Assembly: GCA_015654675.1 (NCBI GenBank)
Contig: JAATGM010000035.1
Location: 23,748-87,747 of the forward strand
From: Planctomycetota bacterium
Lineage (GTDB): Bacteria > Planctomycetota > Phycisphaerae > UBA1845 > UTPLA1
Direction: 5' to 3'
DNA: 64,000 nucleotides
Part shown: piece by piece, positions 44,160-52,048 of the stretch
Layout: every line of letters starts with the position of its first letter
Position numbering within the stretch: the first letter of the stretch is position 1
The notes under the pieces: generated by a model
Database searches by the model: none
What the model saw: only the letters and a program-made list of their open reading frames with translations
Told to the model about the DNA's origin: nothing
Position numbers and translations under genes: made by a program

Positions 44160-44792
44160 CTACCCCTCCGCCCCCGTCTTGATCCGATACGCCGCCCGCA
44201 CCCACTCGTCCGCCGTCTTCAAGCCCGCGTGCAACTGCGCCGCCCGCGCCACCCACCGCTCCGCATCCGCGCGCCCGTCGCCCCACGTCACCAGCAACTC
44301 CAGCGCGTCGCGCTGCGGCAGCGACCACTCCGACCGCATCGGCGTCGCGGTTGCCCCCGCCATCGCGCCAAATTCAGTCAGCTTCCCGCGCAACTCCGCC
44401 ACGATCTGATCCGCCGTCCGACGCCCGATCCCCGGCAGCTTCGACAATCCCACCGTATCCGCCGCCTCAATCATCGCCGCAATCCGCCCCACCGGCTCGG
44501 CCAGCGCCCGAATCGCTTTGCGAACGCCAATCCCCTTGACGGTCGTGAACAGTTCGAAGAATGCCCGGTCCTCGGCGTGCAGAAACCCCACCATTCGCGG
44601 AATCAGATTCCCCCCCGCCGAACTCCCCTCCAGATACTCCATCGTATGCAGCATGACGCTCATCCCGCGACACGCCGCCAGCTCCACCAGCGCATACCGC
44701 GGCACAAGGATCTCGCGCGCCGCCCCATCGCGCTCAATCACGACCGCTTCCTCGCTCAGATCAGACAATGTCCCGCTAAGTCGGACGATCAT
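44160..44792 (-). CDS. ruvA: Holliday junction DNA-binding protein RuvA
   Basis: The frame extends to 44846, but RuvA proteins begin with the OB-fold strand seen at MIVRLSGTLSDLSEEAVVIERDG, so the ATG at 44792 is preferred (210 residues). Domain II has two HhH motifs: FTTVKGIGVRKAIRAL and SKLPGIGRRTADQIVAELRGKL. A short C-terminal domain III would touch RuvB (ALELLVTWGDGRADAERWV). RuvA tetramers hold the four-way junction. ruvB follows after six bases. Upstream in the same direction lie the PIN-toxin pair and ruvC. Confidence 0.93.
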   Translation of the reverse strand: MIVRLSGTLSDLSEEAVVIERDGAAREILVPRYALVELAACRGMSVMLHTMEYLEGSSAGGNLIPRMVGFLHAEDRAFFELFTTVKGIGVRKAIRALAEPVGRIAAMIEAADTVGLSKLPGIGRRTADQIVAELRGKLTEFGAMAGATATPMRSEWSLPQRDALELLVTWGDGRADAERWVARAAQLHAGLKTADEWVRAAYRIKTGAEG

Positions 44793-44855
44793 CGCGAGCG
44801 GATTGTCAGCGACACCGGCCGCATAACGCAAGGATTCGAACTGCAACGCGATCGG

Positions 44856-45044
44856 CTACTTGCGACGATTGCGAGTGCGCCGTGGTTTGATGAGCCGGTC
44901 TCGATAGCGAGCTTCGATTTCGCCAAGACTGTCGATGAGCTTGTTCAAGTCGTGGCCGAACTCGGCGGAGATGGCTCGCCGAACGGCTCGGACTTCATCC
45001 ACCACCGGATTGGCGAATTTCACGGTTCGTGCTGGCCTATGCAT
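44856..45044 (-). CDS. Probable antitoxin partner of the PIN toxin
   Basis: 62 residues, overlapping the end of the PIN-domain gene by eight bases. The sequence has NPVVDEVRAVRRAISAEFGHDLNKLI and a basic end (RRTRNRRK). Small proteins of the VDEVRxIRxxIxxxFxxD type are commonly paired with PIN toxins in cyanobacterial and other genomes, usually located beside the toxin. The function as antitoxin is inferred from that pairing. It lies between ruvC and ruvA. Confidence 0.65.
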   Translation of the reverse strand: MHRPARTVKFANPVVDEVRAVRRAISAEFGHDLNKLIDSLGEIEARYRDRLIKPRRTRNRRK

Positions 45045-45516
45045 CGTCAGTCTCCTTCCAGAGCATGTCGGGCGTCACGATCCTGGGTGGTGTCAATCCG
45101 AGCCGAAGGCAGACGGCGGCCAAGTGCTCCAGCTTGTTCGGATTTGCCAGGTGCCTCACGTTCCACGTCAATAAATAGTCAACTCCATGCACGCAGGCAA
45201 CCGAGACGTGCACGGCATCGCCCGCCACCGGCCCCGGCATGACTCGCTCACGAACCAGAATATTTGCGAACCCTCGAACGGATTCATCAATTGCAAGCAG
45301 CGGAACAGATTCGACAAACCGAAGCGCTTTTGCTGAACTTCGATAACGGGCGTGCGACAGCTCGCGGATGACCTCGGCGGATATCACCAGATGGTGCTGC
45401 CCGCTCTGCTGCTCCCACCATTCAACGCTCGACTGGTGTTGATACCGGCTCGTCGCGTCGCGCTTTTCGGCGACGCACGCACTGACAAAACTGGTCTCGA
45501 GGTAAACGTCAGCCAT
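45037..45516 (-). CDS. PIN-domain (VapC-like) RNase toxin
   Basis: 159 residues. PIN features: VYLETSFVSA with an acidic residue at the first active-site position (Glu instead of the usual Asp), SAEVIRELSHARY, and GDAVHVSVACVHGVDYLLTWNVRHLANPNK with the conserved Asp, TWN and NxxH. Such RNases cleave tRNA, rRNA or mRNA. TACAAT ends seven bases before the ATG, so it probably has its own leaderless promoter rather than depending on ruvC. It and the 62-residue partner form a likely toxin-antitoxin pair with toxin first. Confidence 0.82.
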   Translation of the reverse strand: MADVYLETSFVSACVAEKRDATSRYQHQSSVEWWEQQSGQHHLVISAEVIRELSHARYRSSAKALRFVESVPLLAIDESVRGFANILVRERVMPGPVAGDAVHVSVACVHGVDYLLTWNVRHLANPNKLEHLAAVCLRLGLTPPRIVTPDMLWKETDDA

Positions 45517-45523
45517 TCAATCG

Positions 45524-45529
45524 ATTGTA
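45524..45529 (-). promoter_or_regulatory. -10-like TACAAT before the PIN toxin
   Basis: On the minus strand GATACAAT is followed by CGATTGA and the ATG at 45516. Seven-base spacing indicates a leaderless start. Confidence 0.4.
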
Positions 45530-45582
45530 TCGGATTCACAAGATCCGCTCCGGGATCTTTATCAGCCGCTGACTGGAGGGGA

Positions 45583-46059
45583 TTAGCCGAGGCATCCCGC
45601 CAGCCCCACCGCAATCGCATCCGCCACGTCCGCCGGCTCAGGCATCCGTGCCAACCCGCAAGTCACCATGATCGCCCGCTGAACCTGCCGCTTCCCCGCA
45701 TGCCCATTCCCCGTCAGTGCCTTCTTGATCGCCGTCGCCGCAATGCTCTCCACCGCCACCCCGCGCCGCGCCGCCGCCAGCATGATCACCCCGCGCGCAT
45801 GCCCCATGAGAATCGCCGTCCGCGGATGCTTGTAATGCGCATACAAATCCTCAATCACGACGCGCTCAAACCGCCGCGCCGCCAGAATCTCCGCCAGCCC
45901 CTCGTCCAACTCGCACAGCCGCTCGGCCAGCGTCCGCCGCGCGGTCGTCACGATCACGCCCGCGTCCAAAACGCGCCGCGTACCCCGCTCGATCACCGCA
46001 TACCCACACCGCTGCAACCCCGGATCGATCCCGAGAATCAGCCCCCCGTCGCCACCCAC
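45583..46059 (-). CDS. ruvC: Holliday junction resolvase RuvC
   Basis: 158 residues from a GTG at 46059, three bases after the cysS stop. RuvC strands: LILGIDPGLQRCGYAVI with the first catalytic Asp, VVIEDLYAHYKHPRTAILMGHARGV with the Glu, and PEPADVADAIAVGLAG with the terminal acidic pair. It cuts junctions symmetrically in the RuvABC complex. Slightly shorter than the usual 165-175 residues. Downstream the PIN/antitoxin pair separates it from ruvA. Confidence 0.92.
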   Translation of the reverse strand: MGGDGGLILGIDPGLQRCGYAVIERGTRRVLDAGVIVTTARRTLAERLCELDEGLAEILAARRFERVVIEDLYAHYKHPRTAILMGHARGVIMLAAARRGVAVESIAATAIKKALTGNGHAGKRQVQRAIMVTCGLARMPEPADVADAIAVGLAGCLG

Positions 46060-46063
46060 CTGC

Positions 46064-47575
46064 TCACTTCCGCCGCCAAAGCGTCCCATCCGCCCGATCT
46101 TCCAGCAGGATCCCCAATCCGTCGAGCCGCTTCCGCACCTCGTCTCCAATCTCAAACTGCTTCGACTTCCGCGCCATCGCCCGCACATCAATCAGCAGCT
46201 TCACCAGCTCGCCCGTCAGCTCATCCCCGCCCACCGACTGCGTCTCCGGCGCCTGCTCAAAAAGCCCCAGCAGCCGCCCCAGAAAAATCAGCGTCGTCGC
46301 CCCGCCGCTCGCCAGAACCGCCGCCGCCTCGTCGCGTTTCGTCTCCAGCCGCGTCTGCTCGATGAACCGATTCACCCGCCCGGCCATATCAAACAGCACC
46401 CCGATGGCCGCCGCCGTATTGAAATCGTCGTCCATCGCCTCCAAAAACCGCACCTGGTCCCCCAGCACCTCATCCAGAAAAGCCGCCGCAACCGGCCCAT
46501 TCGCCTGATCGCGCACCTGCTCGATCCGCTTCTCAGCCTTGTACGGGCTCGCCCCGATCACGCGCTCCAGTCGCTCAAACAACCGATGGAACGTCCCCAA
46601 CCCCTTGCCCGCCGCCTCCAGCGTCTCCGGCGAAAAATCAATCGGCGCCCGGTAGTGCGACGAGAGAATCAGAAACCGCAAAAGCTCCGCCGGATGCTTC
46701 GCCAGCAAATTGTTGAGCTGCAGGTCCACCATCACCCGCGCCATGTCCGCGTCCGACTTCGAAATCTTCTTCGTATTGAACCGCGTCAGACCATGATGCA
46801 GCCAGAACTTCGAAAACGGCTTGTCCGTCAGCGACTCCGACTGCGCAATCTCGTTCTCATGATGCGGGAAGATCAAATCCATCCCGCCCCCATGAATATC
46901 AAACGTCACCCCCAGCAGCTTCGCCGCCATCACCGAACACTCAATATGCCACCCCGGCCGCCCCTTCCCCCACGGCGACTCATACTTCACCGCGTCCGGC
47001 TCCTCGGCCTTCGCCGCCTTCCACAGCGCAAAGTCGCCCGGGTTACGCTTCCCTTTGTCCACCAGCCCGTCGCGCGTCCCCGAAAGCTGCTCCTCCTGCT
47101 TGCGGTTCGACAGCTTCCCGTAATCTTTGTCCTTGCTCACATCAAAATAAACGTCCCCGCCCACCACATACGCATACCCGCGCTCGATCAATCCCTGAAT
47201 ATGCTCGATCATCCCGCCAATGTGCTCGCTCGCCCGCGGCATCGCATCGATCGACCGCACCCCGAGCCGCGCCAGCCCGTCCACGTACTGCCGCTCCAGG
47301 TCGCGCGCCAGCTCCATCACATCCACGCCGCGCTTCTCGGCCTCGACGATGATCTTGTCTTCAACGTCCGTGACGTTCACCACCCAATGAACGCTGTACC
47401 CTTTATAGACCAGGTAGCGCTTGATCGAATCAAAGATGATCGGCCCCACCGCATGCCCGATGTGCGCCGGCTTATAAACTGTCGGCCCGCACAGATACAT
47501 GCCGACCTTCCCCGGCACGACCGGCTCAAACATCTCCTTCTCGCGGGAAAGCGTGTTATAGACGCGCATCGTCAT
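46064..47575 (-). CDS. cysS: Cysteinyl-tRNA synthetase
   Basis: 503 residues. Class I synthetase signatures: the Cys of MYLCGPTVY for zinc, HIGH motif AHIGHAV, zinc ligands in WHIECSVMA and FPHHENEIAQSE, and the KMSKS-equivalent KKISKSDAD. The C-terminal anticodon-binding domain with ARKSKQFEIGDEVRKRL is present. Its ATG overlaps the ispF stop by four bases, and ruvC follows after four bases, a tight operon. Confidence 0.97.
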   Translation of the reverse strand: MTMRVYNTLSREKEMFEPVVPGKVGMYLCGPTVYKPAHIGHAVGPIIFDSIKRYLVYKGYSVHWVVNVTDVEDKIIVEAEKRGVDVMELARDLERQYVDGLARLGVRSIDAMPRASEHIGGMIEHIQGLIERGYAYVVGGDVYFDVSKDKDYGKLSNRKQEEQLSGTRDGLVDKGKRNPGDFALWKAAKAEEPDAVKYESPWGKGRPGWHIECSVMAAKLLGVTFDIHGGGMDLIFPHHENEIAQSESLTDKPFSKFWLHHGLTRFNTKKISKSDADMARVMVDLQLNNLLAKHPAELLRFLILSSHYRAPIDFSPETLEAAGKGLGTFHRLFERLERVIGASPYKAEKRIEQVRDQANGPVAAAFLDEVLGDQVRFLEAMDDDFNTAAAIGVLFDMAGRVNRFIEQTRLETKRDEAAAVLASGGATTLIFLGRLLGLFEQAPETQSVGGDELTGELVKLLIDVRAMARKSKQFEIGDEVRKRLDGLGILLEDRADGTLWRRK

Positions 47576-48078
47576 GCGGTTTTTGCCTCGCGCAGCGTCA
47601 GCCCCGCCACCACCGTCGCCGCGATCGCCTCGCCGCGCCCGACTGCGTCCTGACCCTCGTTCGTCTTCGCCTTGATCGACACCTGTTCCACGGCCACTGA
47701 TAGCAGTTCCGCCACCCGGCGGCGAATCGCATCCTTGTGCGGCGATAGCTTCGGCCGCTCCGCGTGAATCACTACATCCACGTTGACCACATCGTATCCG
47801 AGCCCCCGCACCCGTTGCATCGACTCTGCCAGCAACTTCCCACTGTCCGCCCCGCGATACGCCGCATCCGTATCAGGAAACTGCTCGCCAATATCCGGCA
47901 GCCCCGCCGCCCCGCTCAGCGCATCGATCAGCGCATGCAAAACCACATCCGCATCACTATGACCGGCCAGCCCCTTCTCAAACGCAATCTCAACCCCGCC
48001 CAACACCAACCGCCGCCCCGCCTCCAGCCGATGCAGGTCCGTCCCAATCCCGATTCGATGAATAACACTGCTCCGCAC
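47572..48078 (-). CDS. ispF: 2-C-methyl-D-erythritol 2,4-cyclodiphosphate synthase IspF
   Basis: 168 residues from a GTG at 48078; the longer frame to 48258 runs through unrelated sequence and the hicA upstream region. IspF motifs: IGIGTDLHRLEAGRRLVLGG with the metal Asp and His, GHSDADVVLHALIDALSGAAGLPDIG, and KAKTNEGQDAVGRGEAIAA at the end. It makes the cyclic diphosphate of the MEP isoprenoid pathway as a zinc-dependent trimer. IspD is not adjacent. First gene of the minus-strand operon. Confidence 0.94.
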   Translation of the reverse strand: MRSSVIHRIGIGTDLHRLEAGRRLVLGGVEIAFEKGLAGHSDADVVLHALIDALSGAAGLPDIGEQFPDTDAAYRGADSGKLLAESMQRVRGLGYDVVNVDVVIHAERPKLSPHKDAIRRRVAELLSVAVEQVSIKAKTNEGQDAVGRGEAIAATVVAGLTLREAKTA

Positions 48079-48172
48079 GGCCGATTGAAGCTCCGAAAAC
48101 CGGGCTAGCTTACAGCCCGCCGAATGCCCCCGCCATCGTCCCCCACGCCCGACCCGGACGCCTGGAAATAGT

Positions 48173-48190
48173 GTGTATAAGGTGTATATT
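48173..48190 (+). promoter_or_regulatory. AT-rich hicAB promoter with a direct repeat (possible HicB operator)
   Basis: GTGTATA occurs at 48173-48179 and 48182-48188. TATATT (48185-48190) ends six bases before the hicA ATG. TATAAG (48176-48181) is an alternative -10. The direct repeat is a candidate autoregulatory site. Confidence 0.5.
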
Positions 48191-48196
48191 ATAAAG

Positions 48197-48394
48197 ATGA
48201 CCAGCACGGAGGTCATCAAGCGACTGATTGCCGATGGCTGGCGCCTCATTCGCAGCAAAGGCAGCCATCACCAGTTCCGACATCCGCGGCGACCGGGCCT
48301 CGTGACCGTCCCGCACCCGCGAAAGGACTTCCCCATCGGCACGCTCCGCGCGATCTTTCGATCGGCCGGCTGGAAATGGACAGGTGAGCGATGA
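48197..48394 (+). CDS. hicA: HicA-type mRNA interferase toxin
   Basis: 65 residues: TSTEVIKRLIADGWRLIRSKGSHHQFRHP with the active-site His in GSHHQF, then TVPHPRKDFPIGTLRAIFRSAGW. This is the dsRBD-like HicA fold that cleaves mRNA. The gene overlaps hicB by four bases (48391-48394). The short AT-rich promoter leaves no room for a leader. Confidence 0.9.
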   Translation: MTSTEVIKRLIADGWRLIRSKGSHHQFRHPRRPGLVTVPHPRKDFPIGTLRAIFRSAGWKWTGER

Positions 48395-48858
48395 ACTTCA
48401 ACTATCCCATCGTAATCCACAAGGATCGCGGCTCGGACTACGGCGTCATCGTCCCCGACCTGCCCGGCTGCTTCACCGCCGCCGACTCCATCGACGAAGC
48501 CATCGAAATGGCCCGCGAAGCCATCGAGCTTCACCTCGAAGGACTGATCGACGAAGGCCAGGTCATCCCCCACCCCGGCCAGATCGAAAAACATCGCCTC
48601 AATCGTGACTATTCCGGCGGAACCTGGGCCATTGTCTCCATCGAGCCCGCCAACCTCCGCCTCCGTGCCCGGCGCGTAAACATCACACTCCCCCAGCGTG
48701 TCCTCGATGCCCTCGACACACTCGCCAGTCGCACCCACGAAACGCGCTCCGGCGTCATCGTCAAAGCCGTTGCCTCGCTCGCCGGTCGCGGCGCGACGCG
48801 CGCCCTCCGCCCCGCGCGCCGCGGTCGCCCGCAAAAACGCTCCCCGCGCACGCGTTAG
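48391..48858 (+). CDS. hicB: HicB-type antitoxin with ribbon-helix-helix-like C-terminus
   Basis: 155 residues. The N-terminal HicB domain (YPIVIHKDRGSDYGVIVPDLPGCFTAADSIDEAIEMARE) is a degenerate RNase H fold that caps HicA. Residues 95-130 (VNITLPQRVLDALDTLASRT) look like a ribbon-helix-helix DNA-binding unit for autoregulation. The C-terminus is Arg-rich. Toxin-first order is normal for hicAB. Confidence 0.9.
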   Translation: MNFNYPIVIHKDRGSDYGVIVPDLPGCFTAADSIDEAIEMAREAIELHLEGLIDEGQVIPHPGQIEKHRLNRDYSGGTWAIVSIEPANLRLRARRVNITLPQRVLDALDTLASRTHETRSGVIVKAVASLAGRGATRALRPARRGRPQKRSPRTR

Positions 48859-48930
48859 CGCTGCACACGACGCGCCGCTTCAACGCAACTCCCTCTCGCG
48901 ATAACATCCACCAACATAACGGAGACGCCA

Positions 48931-49764
48931 ATGGCCCCCGCACACTCGCGCCAACGCGCCTTTACGCTCATCGAGCTGCTCACCGTCGTCGCCATCCTCG
49001 GCCTGCTCATCGGAATCCTCCTCCCCTCGCTCACCGCCGCCCGCGCCACCGGACATGCCGTTCGCTGCCTCGCCAATCTCCGCTCCATCGCCGAGATGAC
49101 CGGCCTCTACCTCGACACCAACGACGGCATGTACCCCGTCCGCGACAACACCGTCCTCGGCGGCGGCAATCTCTATAACTCGTTCCTCCCCTCGCGGCTC
49201 ATCATGCGCCAGGATCAGCGCCCCCTGAAGCTCTTCGCGTGCGCCGCCGACCTCGATACCGTCCGCCTCTACCCCGTCGGCGACGGCACCACCGCCTTCC
49301 CCGACTCGATGGGCATCGGCGACATCTACAACCTCGCCCCCGCCGACACGCTTCGCTACAGCTACGGCATCAACAACATGACCGGCATCCAGCCCGAGAC
49401 CGAGGCCGATCGCAAGCTCTTCAACCCCAGCTCCAGCGCCTATCCGCGCCCCCCGGAAACCCTCATGTACGCCGACTCGGCCTACTTCAACATCCGACCG
49501 TCCAACCTCACGCTCAACGACGAGCCGCGCCTGAAAGGTCGCGTCCCCAACGCCTCCGCGCCCAGCCGAATGAACTCGCTCGGCACGATTCCACCCGAGT
49601 ACGGCGTCATCCAGACCGCGCTGAAGCGCCACGCCGGCGGAAGCAACGTGATCTTCATGGACCACCACGGCGCAATGACCAGCCAGCAGGACTGCTTCCA
49701 GCGCATCCTGCACTCCTGGACCGAGCGCTGGGGAACCGACGCCGGCGCCCCCTATGGCGATTAA
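48931..49764 (+). CDS. Type II secretion/pilin-like protein with prepilin N-terminus
   Basis: 277 residues. The prepilin peptidase/methylation motif RAFTLIELLTVVAILGLL is at the start, followed by the hydrophobic pilin helix. The globular part ends with HAGGSNVIFMDHHGAM, a variant of the HxxGxNxLFxDGH motif seen in the large planctomycete DUF1559-type pseudopilin families. An ACGGAG Shine-Dalgarno site precedes the ATG. Likely a surface pseudopilin or secretion component. Confidence 0.85.
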   Translation: MAPAHSRQRAFTLIELLTVVAILGLLIGILLPSLTAARATGHAVRCLANLRSIAEMTGLYLDTNDGMYPVRDNTVLGGGNLYNSFLPSRLIMRQDQRPLKLFACAADLDTVRLYPVGDGTTAFPDSMGIGDIYNLAPADTLRYSYGINNMTGIQPETEADRKLFNPSSSAYPRPPETLMYADSAYFNIRPSNLTLNDEPRLKGRVPNASAPSRMNSLGTIPPEYGVIQTALKRHAGGSNVIFMDHHGAMTSQQDCFQRILHSWTERWGTDAGAPYGD

Positions 49765-50028
49765 CGCGACATCAAAAGAGTGAAAAAACTGCCGAATAAG
49801 ACCACATCCTAACATATCCGTCCGTGCCTTAGCGTTCTCGGACAGAGTATCGTCGGCTGATCGAACCCGAGGCAGTCGCCGTTCACTGCTGGAATTCGGA
49901 CTCGATCCCGTGGTCGGCACTCGGGACCGTGAAATAATGAATGCACCGGCGGGGTGAATCCCGATCTCTCGTGCAAATAATTCAGGTATCGGAAGTCGCT
50001 TGTGGCGCATGTCCGTGGAGGAGCCGGA

Positions 50029-51177
50029 GTGTTGAAAGACGTCAAAGCGTCGATTCGCAAAAGAGTCCGTGTTAGCCCAATGCTTGCGGCGACTGCTATG
50101 TTTCTAGTCGGTGCGGTCAATGCTGACGCAGGTCAGCCCTACTTCATGGGTTTGGGGTGTCCGTTAGGAGGCGGCGATAGCGCGGCGTATGGGGTGTCCG
50201 CCGACGGTTCGGCCGTTGTGGGTGAATGCGCGGGGCGGGCATTTCGTTGGACGCGATCAGACGGCATGATCAGCCTCACGACTATCAACCGGACTGTTGC
50301 AACGGGGGTGTCATCCGACGGTACCGCGGCCGCGGGGTATGCATATTTTGGTGACTATCGAGCATTTCGTTGGACGCAAGATGGCGGCGCGGCTTATTTG
50401 GAAAATCCTCAAGTGTGGGACAGCACGTTCACAGGCGGAATCTCGGGTGACGGATCGACGGTTGTCGGAACGGGTTACCGAAATAATCTCAATCATCCGC
50501 CAGAGGCGTTCCGATGGACGCAATCGACCGGCGTCGAGGGTCTTGGCTTAGTCCCGGGCTCAGTTGGCAGTTTTGCGCTCGGAACCTCGGCGGACGGGTC
50601 CGTCGTCGTCGGCTACGCTGAACGAGACACGAATCAAAGCGATGTTGAGGCATTTCGCTGGACCGAGGCGGATGGGATGGTAGGGCTCGGCTACCTGCCG
50701 ACTGGGGTTCAAAGTTTTGCTCGTGGCGTTTCGGCCGATGGCTCAACCGTAGTCGGCGCTTCTTTCGTGCCCGCCAGCGGCCAGCAAGCGTTTAGATGGA
50801 CGCAGGATCAAGGCATGGTTGGCTTAGGTCACCTTCCAGCTGGAATCTATAACGAGGCAAGCGGTGTATCGGCGGACGGCTCCGTCATCGTCGGATATGA
50901 AATCACTGCGGCAGCAGGCGACCAGGCGTTCCGGTGGACAGCTGGAGACGGCCTGCGACGACTGCAAGACGTACTGAAGGACGACTTCGACATTCAGCCA
51001 ACGGGTTGGAAGCTCACACACGCGACGGCAGTTTCAATGGATGGCCTCACATTTGTCGGCTACGGATTCAATCCAGCTGGTGGTCAGGAAGCATGGGTCG
51101 CCCACGTTCCCGAACCGACAACGCTCGGATTGATCGTGTCGGTCGCAATTATTCTTGTCCGACGGCAGCGCCTGTAA
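50029..51177 (+). CDS. HAF-repeat PEP-CTERM exported protein
   Basis: 382 residues from a GTG preceded by GGAGGAG (50017-50023); TTG 50032 is an alternative. Signal peptide MLAATAMFLVGAVNADA. The body is seven to eight copies of a repeat with VSADGSxVVG and AFRWT, the HAF/extracellular-repeat type, which builds a beta-propeller-like structure. It ends in PEPTTLGLIVSVAIILVRRQRL, a PEP-CTERM sorting tail. G-rich on the coding strand, opposite to the window's general skew, so this patch may have been inverted or acquired recently. Confidence 0.85.
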   Translation: MLKDVKASIRKRVRVSPMLAATAMFLVGAVNADAGQPYFMGLGCPLGGGDSAAYGVSADGSAVVGECAGRAFRWTRSDGMISLTTINRTVATGVSSDGTAAAGYAYFGDYRAFRWTQDGGAAYLENPQVWDSTFTGGISGDGSTVVGTGYRNNLNHPPEAFRWTQSTGVEGLGLVPGSVGSFALGTSADGSVVVGYAERDTNQSDVEAFRWTEADGMVGLGYLPTGVQSFARGVSADGSTVVGASFVPASGQQAFRWTQDQGMVGLGHLPAGIYNEASGVSADGSVIVGYEITAAAGDQAFRWTAGDGLRRLQDVLKDDFDIQPTGWKLTHATAVSMDGLTFVGYGFNPAGGQEAWVAHVPEPTTLGLIVSVAIILVRRQRL

Positions 51178-51853
51178 TCGCCGATCTATGCAACAGAGCG
51201 CCGGCGCGAGCACATCCATGTGTAACCCCCGCCCGACCGTGCCAGGGCCGCGCACTCCGGCGTCCGTCGCCGCTCTCCCGCTGCCCCGCCTGCAATAGGC
51301 TTCGAAGCACCATCCGACTTCGCCATGGTGCTCGTAGTTTACGACGACCGCGCAGGGGTGAACGCTCGACGCAAACAGCCGCATCCGCTGGCCGGCGAGC
51401 GGTCCGCCGATGCATTCGACCCAGACCGTGCGGCCCGATTCATTCCGGCGCTGAGCGGCCTGAACGGCTCTACGTAGTTCTGTGGTTCTTGATTCGGTCA
51501 GGGTGGCTTCCGCGCTCCGGCTGACCGCGTGGTGCGTGAATGGTGATCGGTGCGGCGGGTCGTGGCAGAACTCCGCTGAGGCGGGGATGGCGCAAACTCA
51601 ATCATCCGACGAGCGGCGGGGCGAAGCGGAGTGAATCTCGGTGCGAGGTTAGAATAGTGCCGATGACCTCGACGGACGGGCACAGACGACGGGCCGGCGG
51701 CAGTAGACCAAATACAGGACGAACGAGCGTTCGCGAGCATTCAATTCAGCGCACGGCAGAACCCACAAAGCGACTACGACTCGATCGACGAAGACGCAGA
51801 TGAAACGGGCGTTTTCTCTGATTGTGCAAGTGATTTCGAGAGAGAAGAAAAAC
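51178..51853. other. 676-base region between the HAF protein and tRNA-Leu, no intact gene
   Basis: Apart from a probable decayed minus-strand gene (separate entry) nothing is supported. From about 51500 to 51850 the + strand is G-rich, unlike most of the window. It ends at the 3' end of tRNA-Leu, a common island boundary. Confidence 0.5.
51180..51640 (-). pseudogene. Possible decayed gene on the minus strand
   Basis: A minus-strand frame from 51597 down reads like a real protein (TELRRAVQAAQRRNESGRTV, WVECIGGPLAGQRMRLFAS, NYEHHGEVGWCFEAYCRR) but has no start codon before an internal ATG at 51384. Another frame has MIEFAPSPPQRSSATTRR upstream, so a frameshift near 51540 could have split one gene. 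Family not recognised. This is a reading of protein-like texture only. Confidence 0.3.
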
Positions 51854-51936
51854 TGCGGCCGAGAGGAGTCGAACCTCCACACCTTTTGGGTACTAGAACC
51901 TGAATCTAGCGCGTCTGCCAATTCCGCCACGGCCGC
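51854..51936 (-). tRNA. tRNA-Leu (anticodon CAG)
   Basis: Minus-strand cloverleaf of 83 bases: acceptor GCGGCCG/CGGCCGC plus discriminator A, D-arm with GG, anticodon stem CTAGA/TCTAG around TTCAGGT (anticodon CAG, reading CUG), a long variable arm as in class II tRNAs, and T-arm GGAGG-TTCGACT-CCTCT. CCA is not encoded. It stands alone. Confidence 0.95.
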
Positions 51937-52048
51937 GGATGATGCGACCACCTCGGGCCGCTCAGGAAGCAAAGAGAATAGAAACCCCACCCCATTTTGG
52001 CAAGCCGCCCCCTGCAATCCGCCGCCAATGCCGCGCTTCTCCCCGCCC

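Noticed and set aside
43167..45242. A 691-codon + strand frame across ruvB, ruvA and the toxin pair
   Set aside because: It runs antisense to several clearly identified genes and has shadow-type composition.
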